Shown in pieces: positions 50,201-53,681 of a stretch of DNA of 64,000 nucleotides. The number at the start of each line of letters is the position of its first letter. Within the stretch, counting starts at the first letter, position 1. A program made the position numbers and the translations under genes. The stretch is taken from NCBI RefSeq assembly GCF_019703515.2, contig NC_059365.1, positions 37,951,001 to 38,015,000 on the forward strand, read 5' to 3'. The notes below the pieces were generated by a model, which did no database searches, was not told the DNA's origin, and was given only the letters and a program-made list of their open reading frames with translations. The DNA is from Myxocyprinus asiaticus (Eukaryota; Chordata; Actinopteri; Cypriniformes; Catostomidae).

Positions 50201-51865
50201 ATTGAAATGTAATTGATTAATTTTATAGAAATTTAAATGCAATTAAATCAAGTTGTGACAAAATGTTCTGGAATTATGTTGCTTTAGTTCATTTTAATTA
50301 AGTAAATTGAACAAGCAGCAATAATGATTTTCTTTTGTGTTTCTAGTATTACTGTATAACTTATTGGATAATGTTATTCCAAATAAAAAAAAAAACATAT
50401 CTTTAATCAAAATATAATAAATTGCTCTGCTTCGGAAACTACTTTTCTTTTTGTCTGATGTCACCAAGCTGTCTTCTTTTTCAACCCCTCCCCTCCGACC
50501 ACCTTTTAAACAGAGTTCAATTTTCAAGATCCAATCAAATCCTGTTGTATAAAATCCCAATCCCATAAAGTCCCATCCTACTTTCTTTCCTCTTAAACAT
50601 TTTGTTTCATTCACAAATTAAAATGGGTTGTGAACATCATTTCATGTTGATTTTAAACTCTTCACAACTTGACATTCTGAATGAAATCTTTGATCTGATG
50701 CATTTTTTGACATAAGGTCTAAGCTAAGCAACATGTCAACTCTACTATTTCTACTTAATTCACTTAAGTCAATTAAAGTGCGCTCTTCATTCATTCTGCA
50801 AAGTCCTCTGTTTACAATAAGTATTATGTCTGGGATATAGTATCACTAGGGGGGAGAAAGAATTGAATCAGTTTTCTACCATACTAACCTCGATTCTGTT
50901 TCCTCTCAGTATGGAGGAATGTGAAGCGCTGTGCACTAGAATGGCCATCATGGTGAACGGCAGGTTCCGCTGTCTGGGGAGCGTCCAGCACCTGAAGAAC
51001 AGGTGAGACAGACATGTTTAGTACTTAGAAAAGCTGCATTAAAAATGAAAGTTTTTAGAAAGAAACAGTTTTTAGAGATTTTTATTAGAATTTGAAGATC
51101 ATTTTTGAATGTGAATATCTGTGACCCTGCTTCCTCTTCCTCCAGGTTTGGTGATGGATACACCATCATTCTGAGGGTAGCGGGCCCTGACCCTGATCTG
51201 CAGCCGGTCATGAAGTTCATAGAGAGCGAGCTGCCGGGTAGCACCCTGAAAGAGAAACACAGAAACATGCTGCAATATATGCTTCCCTCCTCCCTCACGT
51301 CCCTCGCTCATATCTTCAGCATCCTTGCCAAGCACAAAGAGTTTCTCAGGATAGAGGACTACTCCGTGTCCCAGACCACTCTGGACCAGGTGAGAGGGCA
51401 TTTTTAGCTATCTCATCTATCTATCAGAACAGAACTTTTACTAAGGGCATAATAAAGACCATATTTATTAAGGAAGTAAATGGGGTTGATTTCATTTTCT
51501 TTTTCTCATGTCAAGTCTAAAGCCATGTACGCACTGATACACTACAATGAGCCAACTATGGGTCCAGTGATAAGCACTGAAAAAAATTCCCTGCACAATA
51601 AACCCATAACCTGTGGCTTTTGTGTCCTTAAATGCTATAAAGGACTATCATAACAGAAATGTTTTTATTGTATGCTTTTAATGTGCCATTTTGACTGAAT
51701 TCTGTTCTTCTTCATCAACAGGTATTTGTTAACTTTGCCAAGGACCAAAGTGACGACCATTCAGACAGCTCCATTCGTCGTAAAGAGACAATGGTGAACA
51801 TGGCGTTACTCAGCCCTCTGTCTATCAAAGACAACATTGAGAAGCCCATGGAAAGCTTTGTGTGA
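1834..51865 (+). CDS. abca1: ATP-binding cassette transporter ABCA1 (complete, 46 coding exons)
   Basis: Full-size ABC exporter that moves cholesterol and phospholipid from the plasma membrane to apolipoprotein A-I. Joined exons give 2282 residues (human 2261), collinear with human ABCA1 throughout. Coding exons: 1834-1899, 3700-3793, 9238-9379, 9518-9636, 14905-15026, 15682-15873, 19321-19410, 22859-23099, 24012-24151, 24312-24428, 24591-24785, 28628-28833, 28961-29137, 29474-29696, 31402-31623, 35109-35424, 35567-35741, 35860-35991, 36284-36423, 36542-36679, 36771-36991, 37546-37621, 37730-37968, 38073-38124, 39926-40045, 40155-40303, 40395-40519, 40602-40700, 41164-41448, 41538-41676, 41764-41844, 42940-43109, 43208-43385, 43496-43611, 44621-44765, 44856-44979, 45191-45320, 45483-45603, 45882-45944, 46050-46156, 46829-46970, 48029-48163, 48589-48692, 50910-51002, 51146-51389, 51722-51865. 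All introns are GT-AG and all phases agree. Motifs: Walker A GHNGAGKT (936-943) and GVNGAGKT (1966-1973), signatures LSGG (1035-1038) and YSGG (2065-2068). Teleosts can have two abca1 copies; I cannot say which this is. Confidence 0.97.
1921..1996. repeat. (CT)n(TA)n compound microsatellite
   Basis: About 26 CT units followed by TA units, starting about 21 nt after the donor of the first abca1 coding exon. Reading frames on either strand here (runs of Ser-Leu or Arg-Glu) are artefacts. Confidence 0.95.
2749..3050. mobile_element. MITE with long terminal inverted repeats
   Basis: The left end (ACTTTACAATAAGGTTCC) is the inverse of the right end (GGAACCTTATTGTAAAGTG). The internal TTAGTTAACAT / ATGTTAACTAA-type sequence is also partly symmetric. 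About 300 bp, no coding capacity. A related right-end fragment lies at 31828-31915. This is a pattern common in teleost genomes. Confidence 0.8.
3700..24785 (+). CDS. abca1: abca1 coding exons 2-11: first membrane helix and first extracellular domain (residues 23-506)
   Basis: The first exon of this block encodes the first transmembrane helix ([14 protein letters not shown]) followed by PPYEQHEC. The next exons encode the large first extracellular loop, which helps bind apoA-I. Recognisable stretches are [50 protein letters not shown] and [13 protein letters not shown]. The block contains many N-x-S/T sites. Exons are short (90-241 nt), scattered over 21 kb, and the introns hold most of the DNA transposons of the window. 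The least conserved exons are 14905-15026, 15682-15873 and 19321-19410, as expected for the outer part of this domain. Confidence 0.95.
4340..4398. repeat. (TA)n(TG)n microsatellite
   Basis: Alternating AT then GT dinucleotides in the intron after coding exon 2. Confidence 0.9.
4730..5443. mobile_element. fold-back (palindromic) non-autonomous element
   Basis: The two halves are inverted copies of roughly 330 bp each around a short centre near 5070-5095. The left start GATAGTTCACCCAAAATG pairs with the right end GGGTCAACTATC. Shared inner blocks include CATTCACTTGCAT / ATGCAAGTGAATG and GTTACATTTTGG / CCAAAATGTAAC. Reading frames inside are not genes. Related sequence recurs at 9700, 15113, 19571, 21590 and 37050. 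Confidence 0.85.
6634..7144. mobile_element. hAT-like non-autonomous DNA transposon
   Basis: Left end CAGTAGTTCCTAACTGG and right end CCAGTTGAGAACCACTG are imperfect inverted repeats of the CAGTGGTTC type seen in hAT elements. About 510 bp. I could not find a clear 8-bp target duplication, so the family call is tentative. Confidence 0.65.
7445..7988 (-). mobile_element. Tc1-derived internally deleted element, copy A
   Basis: The ends are related inverted repeats (left TTAGCACTTTAGGAACAC, right TGTTCCTGATAAAGTGCTCA). The minus strand keeps a broken N-terminal transposase segment with a helix-turn-helix ([20 protein letters not shown]). The DDE catalytic part is absent. A sister copy lies at 46208-46751. 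Confidence 0.75.
9690..9965. mobile_element. degraded fold-back element related to 4730-5443
   Basis: Opposed blocks CTTCCATGGAACACAAA and TGTGTTCCATGGAAG mark the two arms. Overlapping frames on both strands arise from the palindrome. Confidence 0.5.
11770..12164. mobile_element. non-autonomous element with AAGGCTAAAGTATACTTT ends
   Basis: The left end AAGGCTAAAGTATACTTT is inverted at the right end as AAGTATACTCTAGCCTT, with a third internal copy near 12040-12056. Related ends occur at 15203-15291 and 23272-23731. The right end lies directly beside the element at 12167. Family unknown. Confidence 0.6.
12167..12511. mobile_element. TTAA-flanked MITE (piggyBac/Kolobok type)
   Basis: AGGTGCTGTAAGTG and CACTTACAGCACCT form inverted ends, and TTAA flanks both sides (12163-12166 and 12512-12515). 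345 bp, no coding capacity. TTAA duplications are typical of piggyBac and Kolobok elements. Confidence 0.8.
13330..13874. mobile_element. non-autonomous DNA transposon with AGAGCACCTATTATGG ends
   Basis: AGAGCACCTATTATGGTTTT at the left is inverted at the right (AAAACCATAATAGGTGCTCT). About 545 bp, non-coding. This end sequence is familiar from teleost genomes; I did not find a firm target duplication. Confidence 0.75.
15203..15291. repeat. short inverted-repeat fragment
   Basis: CAAAGTATACTTCG and CGAAGTATACCCAGGCCTT face each other, resembling the ends of the element at 11770-12164. Confidence 0.45.
16242..17372. mobile_element. TTAA-flanked non-autonomous element, 1.1 kb
   Basis: The left end AGGTGCAGTACGTAAGATT and right end TTACATACTGCACTT are inverted, with TTAA on both sides (16238-16241 and 17373-17376). 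It resembles the MITE at 12167-12511 at its tips but is longer. A minus-strand frame inside (16934-17215) shows no recognisable domain. Confidence 0.75.
18407..18640. repeat. dispersed repeat fragment (copies at 22570-22720, 30880-31005, 39350-39680)
   Basis: Shared blocks: AAACAGGTTTCC, TGTCCCGCC and CATTGGTTGAGTCA-like sequence, and AGACAAACAG. The four fragments differ in orientation and length. The most complete copy is at 39350-39680. Confidence 0.5.
18691..19139 (+). mobile_element. tRNA-derived SINE, full length, with target duplication
   Basis: The head carries an A box (GTAGCTCAGC at 18701) and a B box (GTTTGAATCC at 18747), as in a tRNA gene. The body is unrelated to tRNA and ends in an A-rich tail after AAATTGGGGAGAAAAAAGG. 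A 15-bp near-perfect target duplication flanks it: 18676-18690 (ATATAGAAAAAAATT) and 19140-19154 (ATATAGAAAGAAATT). It resembles SINEs I know from carp-like fish. Minus-strand frames inside are not genes. Confidence 0.85.
19571..19977. mobile_element. fold-back element related to 4730-5443
   Basis: AATAGCTCACCCTAAAAT at the left is inverted at the right as ATTTTTAGGTAAACTATT. Inner arms share GGTGACCACATCTGTCA / TGACAGATGTGGTCAC. Confidence 0.65.
20194..20226. repeat. (GA)n microsatellite
   Basis: About 16 GA units in the intron after 19410. Confidence 0.95.
20700..20870 (-). mobile_element. truncated tRNA-derived SINE, minus strand
   Basis: The minus strand matches the first ~190 nt of the SINE at 18691, including the B box (GGATTCGAACTTGC here on +) and the CATGTGACTCTACCCTCC block. 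It is cut at its tRNA end, where the next element starts. Confidence 0.75.
20872..21553. mobile_element. hAT-like non-autonomous element
   Basis: Left end AGAGGGATGGGCA and right end TGGACATCCCTACT are inverted repeats of the kind found in hAT elements (compare 29705 and 43713). Contains TAATTACTCG / CGATTACTCG motifs near the ends. No coding capacity. The target duplication is unclear. Confidence 0.6.
21590..21690. repeat. fragment of the fold-back family
   Basis: TGAGGGTGAGTAAATGATG and TTTTTGGGTGAACTATCCC match the arm of the element at 4730-5443. Confidence 0.6.
23272..23731. mobile_element. non-autonomous element with AAGACCGAAACATACTT ends
   Basis: The left end AAGACCGAAACATACTTTC is inverted at the right as GAAGTATGTTTCTGGCCTT. 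About 460 bp. The ends resemble those of 11770-12164. Confidence 0.65.
25010..25090. repeat. Tc1-type terminal repeat fragment
   Basis: ACCAGACAAAAGTTTGGACA is the familiar tip of a fish Tc1 family. The partner end is not nearby. A degraded end of the same type lies near 57420-57450. Confidence 0.5.
25180..28020 (-). pseudogene. Penelope-like retroelement (RT plus GIY-YIG), broken by frameshifts
   Basis: Minus-strand frames in order from 28020 downward: a basic N-terminal segment (27725-27372), [21 protein letters not shown] (27411-27196), [22 protein letters not shown] (27099-26854), [15 protein letters not shown] (26765-26571), [17 protein letters not shown] with the catalytic box [11 protein letters not shown] (26417-26106), and a C-terminal part resembling GIY-YIG endonucleases ahead of [20 protein letters not shown] (25471-25271). 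The order RT then GIY-YIG, with LPKIHK and ADKGG motifs, is that of Penelope-like elements. The pieces lie in different frames, so the copy is dead. It fills the abca1 intron 24786-28627. Ends are approximate. Confidence 0.85.
28395..28445. repeat. GGTTGCTAGG-type dispersed repeat
   Basis: Short block rich in GGTTGCTAAGG/CTGGGTG. Opposite-strand relatives (GCAACCACC, ACACCCT) occur at 14200-14270 and 23755-23870. A simple dispersed repeat, common in cyprinids. Confidence 0.4.
28628..35424 (+). CDS. abca1: abca1 coding exons 12-16: end of extracellular domain 1 and membrane helices 2-6 (residues 507-887)
   Basis: Exons 28628-28833 and 28961-29137 close the extracellular loop ([41 protein letters not shown]). 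Exon 29474-29696 encodes helix 2, the coupling segment [14 protein letters not shown] and helix 3. Exon 31402-31623 encodes helices 4 and 5. Exon 35109-35424 (316 nt) encodes helix 6 and the start of the link to the nucleotide-binding domain, including [11 protein letters not shown] and [16 protein letters not shown]. By my recollection of the human gene, this last exon is two exons in human. Confidence 0.95.
29705..30194. mobile_element. hAT-like element at an abca1 splice donor
   Basis: The ends TAGGGATGCA and TACATCCCTA are inverted repeats. A perfect 8-bp target duplication GTACAAAA flanks it (29697-29704 and 30195-30202). The left duplication begins with the GT donor of the exon 29474-29696, so the element sits 8 nt into the intron. 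490 bp, no transposase frame. Confidence 0.9.
30245..30773 (+). mobile_element. PIF/Harbinger-type element with transposase N-terminal remnant
   Basis: The ends GGGCACGTTCA and TGAACGTGCCC are perfect inverted repeats, with a 3-bp duplication CTG at 30242-30244 and 30774-30776. Inside, a frame at 30495-30710 reads [20 protein letters not shown], which resembles the N-terminal part of PIF/Harbinger transposases. The catalytic region is missing. Confidence 0.75.
31828..31915. repeat. fragment of the MITE family at 2749-3050
   Basis: GTTAACTAATGTAGTTAAC and ACAACCTTATTGTAAGTGTT match the right end of that family. Confidence 0.55.
33035..34617 (+). mobile_element. full-length Tc1/mariner transposon, apparently intact
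   Basis: Inverted repeats of about 200 bp (33035-33234 and 34417-34617) start CAGGTGCATCTCAATAAATT. By eye they differ at four substitutions and one 1-nt indel. TA flanks both ends (33033-33034, 34618-34619). The single internal gene is uninterrupted (next entry). The surrounding sequence reads as an older repeat split by the insertion. The element resembles the fish Passport (PPTN) type from memory; I cannot confirm the family name. Confidence 0.95.
33333..34337 (+). CDS. Tc1-family transposase, DD34E, intact
   Basis: Cut-and-paste transposase. The chosen start ([16 protein letters not shown]) gives 334 residues, near the usual ~340; an in-frame ATG at 33297 would add 12 residues. The N-terminal half has paired helix-turn-helix segments ([19 protein letters not shown]) with a basic stretch between (KKCGRKRC). 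Catalytic residues: first Asp in VLFSDESKF, second Asp in [11 protein letters not shown], and Glu in [13 protein letters not shown], with 34 residues between the second Asp and Glu. No stop or frameshift interrupts it. It lies in the abca1 intron 31624-35108 in the same orientation. Confidence 0.93.
   Translation: MGKTADLTVVQKTIIGTLHKEGKPQTFIAKEAGCSQSAVSKHVNRKLSGRKKCGRKRCTTNRENRSLMRIVKQNRFKNLGELHKEWTEAGVKASRATTHRRVKEFGYSCRIPLVKPLLNHRQRQRRLTWAKEKKNWTVAQWSKVLFSDESKFCISFGNQGPRVWRKGGEAHSPSCLKSSVKFPQSVMIWGTMSSAGVGPLCFLKTKVTAPVYQESLEHFMLPSADQLFKDADFIFQQDLAPAHTAKSTKSWLNDHGVGVLDWPVNSPDLNPIENLWGIVKRKMRNKRPKNADELKATVKETWASIPPRQCHKLITSMPRRIEAVIKAKGAPTKY
34620..34780. repeat. older dispersed repeat flanking the Tc1 element
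   Basis: CATAAATGCTGTTGACTGAGC and AACTTGTATTGAACTC recur at 36120-36180 (CACAAATGCTGTTTGTTGAGC, AACTTGTATTGAA). The left part of the same repeat probably lies before 33033. Confidence 0.45.
35567..36991 (+). CDS. abca1: abca1 coding exons 17-21: nucleotide-binding domain 1 (residues 888-1156)
   Basis: Cytosolic ATPase domain. Visible motifs in order: Walker A GHNGAGKT (936-943), Q-loop region VCPQHNVLF, signature LSGGMQRK (from 1035), Walker B VVILDEP (1055-1061) with Asp1059 and Glu1060, D-loop AGVDP, and H-loop STHHMDEAD. All catalytic residues are present, so the domain should be active. The KLCC pair that is palmitoylated in human (C1110/C1111) is retained here as SHGKLCCIG. Confidence 0.97.
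37050..37210. repeat. fragment of the fold-back family
   Basis: CAACCTCATGTCATTCCAAA, ATGATTTTCTTTCTTCCATG and CAAGCTCCAAAAAGGAC match one arm of that family (4730-5443, 9690-9965). Confidence 0.55.
37546..40045 (+). CDS. abca1: abca1 coding exons 22-25: cytosolic regulatory linker (residues 1157-1318)
   Basis: Acidic, Ser-rich linker after NBD1 ([13 protein letters not shown]), then [15 protein letters not shown] and [23 protein letters not shown], typical of the ABCA regulatory region. Compared with human, the linker is longer by about a dozen residues at the start of exon 37730-37968 ([12 protein letters not shown]). The last exon carries RRHRRHAFG and [11 protein letters not shown]. The exon sizes 76, 239, 52 and 120 nt keep phase throughout. 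Confidence 0.93.
38125..39925 (+). other. abca1 intron with repeat at 39350-39680
   Basis: The repeat at 39350-39680 has ends GAAATGTGTAACTTTTC and its rough inverse GAAATTATACATTTC, and includes the block ACTCAACCAATGACATGAG seen reversed elsewhere. Other parts show no gene. The frames at 38537-38863 and 38778-39137 lack family resemblance and flank GT-AG-free sequence. Confidence 0.45.
40155..43109 (+). CDS. abca1: abca1 coding exons 26-32: membrane helix 7 and second extracellular domain (residues 1319-1667)
   Basis: Includes [24 protein letters not shown] split over two searches of sequence: the cytosolic entry, then helix 7 ([20 protein letters not shown]), then the second large extracellular loop. 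Recognisable stretches are [73 protein letters not shown] and SADRFLNSL. The conserved cysteines of this loop are present. Exons 41164-41448 (285 nt) and 41538-41676 (139 nt) each correspond, as I recall, to two human exons. Confidence 0.95.
42180..42902. mobile_element. PIF/Harbinger-like non-autonomous element
   Basis: GGGGCAAATTCA at the left and TGAATCTGCCCC at the right are inverted repeats. A 3-bp duplication TAA flanks both sides (42177-42179 and 42903-42905), as expected for Harbinger. 723 bp; no clear transposase. Confidence 0.8.
43208..45320 (+). CDS. abca1: abca1 coding exons 33-37: membrane helices 8-12 (residues 1668-1898)
   Basis: Five short exons encode the remaining helices of the second transmembrane domain: [20 protein letters not shown], the coupling segment [55 protein letters not shown] sequence, [19 protein letters not shown] and [19 protein letters not shown]. 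All are close matches to human. Splice phases agree (1/2-nt overhangs complete codons across every junction). Confidence 0.95.
43713..44405. mobile_element. hAT-like non-autonomous element
   Basis: The ends TAGGCCTGGG and ACATCCCTA are loosely inverted. The flanks CTTACCCC (43705-43712) and CTTACCTC (44406-44413) match at 7 of 8 positions, as an aged 8-bp duplication. Lies in the abca1 intron 43612-44620. Confidence 0.6.
45483..51389 (+). CDS. abca1: abca1 coding exons 38-45: nucleotide-binding domain 2 (residues 1899-2235)
   Basis: Second ATPase domain. Linker [18 protein letters not shown] leads into [14 protein letters not shown]. Walker A GVNGAGKT is at 1966-1973, the Q-loop region is MGYCPQFDA, the signature YSGGNMRK starts at 2065, and Walker B VVFLDEP has Asp2089 and Glu2090. 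The switch is [13 protein letters not shown]. After this come [12 protein letters not shown] and [12 protein letters not shown]. The intron 46157-46828 holds a Tc1-derived element and the intron 48693-50909 holds a long AT-rich repeat. Confidence 0.96.
46208..46751 (-). mobile_element. Tc1-derived internally deleted element, copy B
   Basis: The ends ACTTAGCACTTTATTAGGAA and CCTAATAAAGTGCTCAGTGA are inverted. The minus strand (46364-46567) still encodes [20 protein letters not shown], a helix-turn-helix of a Tc1-type transposase. Same family and layout as 7445-7988. Confidence 0.75.
47330..47470. repeat. dispersed repeat start (GTGCTGTCAGTCGATT)
   Basis: AGTGCTGTCAGTCGATTCAA with TGCGATTAATCGCAAATT is a repeat start familiar from fish genomes. 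Its other end was not located within the intron 46971-48028; the remainder up to 48000 has no gene. Confidence 0.4.
48840..50680. repeat. AT-rich repeat nested in an older repeat
   Basis: AAAGTCAACATGAAATTTAA (48850) and AAATGGGTTGTGAACATCAT (50620) flank this stretch. The same two blocks lie only about 240 bp apart at 41878-42140, so ~1.5 kb seems inserted between them here. The inserted part is rich in AACTTGATTT/AACTCAAAT words. No gene seen. Confidence 0.5.
51722..51865 (+). CDS. abca1: abca1 last coding exon: C-terminal tail (residues 2236-2282)
   Basis: Acceptor CAACAG precedes [13 protein letters not shown]. The VFVNFA motif in human is required for efflux to apoA-I. The rest of the tail diverges from human, but the last residues are ESFV, against ESYV in human. 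This keeps a class I PDZ-binding consensus (S/T-x-hydrophobic). Stop TGA is at 51863-51865. Confidence 0.95.
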   Translation, partial: VFVNFAKDQSDDHSDSSIRRKETMVNMALLSPLSIKDNIEKPMESFV

Positions 51866-52029
51866 GCTGGGCTCTCCCTTTACACTACAAGCTAAGTGGA
51901 GCCAATGGATTCAATGTGTTTCACAATGTTTTTGTGGCCTTTGTGCTGCAGTTCTGCCGTTCTGGCCTCCGCCTGAAGATACATGCCTGCATTGGTCAGC
52001 TGAGATGCAGATAATGCAGCCAAGATACT

Positions 52030-52046
52030 CAATGCAAGTCAATGCA
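52030..52046 (+). promoter_or_regulatory. tandem miR-33 seed-match sites in abca1 3' UTR
   Basis: CAATGCA occurs at 52030-52036 and 52040-52046, both followed by A (8-mer type). CAAUGCA is the complement of miR-33 bases 2-8. Closely spaced miR-33 sites are known in the human ABCA1 3' UTR. Sites 10 nt apart allow cooperative repression. The match is seen in sequence; regulation is inferred. Confidence 0.7.
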
Positions 52047-52611
52047 AACAAATTAAAAAGACTTCTCTCTTGTTTCGAGCATGGCTCAGTCCAAGCCATG
52101 TTGGTTACAAGGTGTTAGAGTGTTAAACTTGAATATCTGTCATCATTTCTGGTGTAAAACGACTGCGCAGTTGTTTAGCAAAGGGGTCATCGATTTCATC
52201 ACATGACGTAATTCGTGCCGATGGGTAAATGCCAATGATCAATAATTCAGGGTCAGTGTCTTTATATTGTATTTTCTTCAGAAGACTGGAAATCACATGC
52301 TGAAGAATCATAATCGTTTGTGTGGCAAGGGCTGAAATGTTCAATTGATTTTGTTTGTTATATGTCTTTATTTATAAGAGAACAATTGTTTAGCATTATT
52401 TTATAGGCTGTTCTATCAAAGGGCGCCTCACATTAACTTTGTACATGCCAATCAAAGTGGAGTAAACAATCTTTGTATTGAGTATGGGCAGTGTAGAACA
52501 ATGCGAAGTGATTGATTTTGTAGAGTTTTTTTATAAAATAAAATGTATATATTATGTCACACTATGTAATAAATACCTCGACTGAAACTGAAATCCTAGA
52601 GTCGGAAGAAT

Positions 52612-52635
52612 TTTTTTTTTTTTTTTTTTTTTTTG
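52612..52635. repeat. poly(T) run
   Basis: About 24 T residues in the abca1 3' UTR region. Confidence 0.9.
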
Positions 52636-53254
52636 AAGGAAGTGAACGAAATCAAACACATAATGTGCCTTCTGTCCTTCAAAAGAACTCTGGAACATAA
52701 TTTGAATTCTAAAATAGAAGACACCGTTAATTTCAGCCATATTACAAGAAGCCTTTCAGTACAGTAAGGGTGATCTGTCTATACATTCAGTCTGGATTGT
52801 GAAATCAGTATTTTGGATCTCGTTGGGAAAGGCGACAGTGATGCCTTTCGTCCAAGCACTTTACTTATGGTGTTAATTGGAACTTAATGACAAAATGTGT
52901 TCATTTCTTTGCACTGGATTTTCCACAGACAATGTATTCACCGTTTTTATATAGTGATCAGTTTTGGTCTGACCAAAAAACCCTATAAAAGTGATATTTC
53001 TCATTTAATACCTGTTTACAATTCCAATTTTCGGCTGTGGAATGTCTGTTACTTGCTTGTAGACTTACTGTATTTACACAATAAAACATGACATTTCTAC
53101 AATCCTAATATTTGTTTGACCTCTTATTGAGGTATGAATTATTTTCAGTGTCAACCTGCTTAAAATTCTGCACCTTAAATCGCATCAATAAATGCATGCA
53201 ATTATAATGTTCCTACATGTACATGAAATTCAAGTTGATTTCATTAGCATGTAA

Positions 53255-53681
53255 GAATTTATTGAAGAAAAGAGATGACATGACGTGTTGCACAGAACAT
53301 TGATAGAATCATTTCTGGAATAGTTTGAGGTTATGTTGGAAGTCCCTTCAAGGAAAATATATTTTTTTGTCATCATTTATTGATCAACCTTCAGGCGAGT
53401 TAATTACCCTCAACACATAATACAGGCCTAATGAATAAAACCTACAAAATATCATGAATAAAGTGACAAAGTGATACTTAACTGACATGAAGCAAAGTGT
53501 CACTGTTTAACTGACTATCAACTGAATATTTTCTTCAGTAACACATCCATCTGCAAAATGCAGCTGGAACTTCTCAGAATTAAATATGTTCAGACAAAGT
53601 TCATAGTTTGATCTCTTTTACTGCATTAATGTAACCTCACTCCACATCTCTCCATTTTGGACTTTCAACTAGGAAGTCAAG
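53255..53681 (-). other. nipsnap3a: nipsnap3a 3' UTR
   Basis: On the minus strand AATAAA (TTTATT on +) occurs at 53376-53381 and 53258-53263, either of which could end the transcript. The end lies within about 150-270 nt of the predicted abca1 end on the other strand. Confidence 0.45.

Larger units (their letters stand above)
51866..53105 (+). other. abca1: abca1 3' UTR
   Basis: Runs from the stop codon to one of two AATAAA signals, at 52537-52542 and 53080-53085. Use of the second gives a UTR of about 1.24 kb. Both could be used. A 24-nt T run lies near 52612-52635. A pair of CAATGCA heptamers lies at 52030-52046. No coding potential of note. Confidence 0.65.

Noticed and set aside
1834..51865. 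ABCA4 or ABCA7 as the identity of the transporter
   Set aside because: The extracellular loops, the linker and the [12 protein letters not shown] tail match ABCA1 specifically.
1834..51865. Choosing between abca1a and abca1b
   Set aside because: Cannot be decided without aligning both teleost copies.
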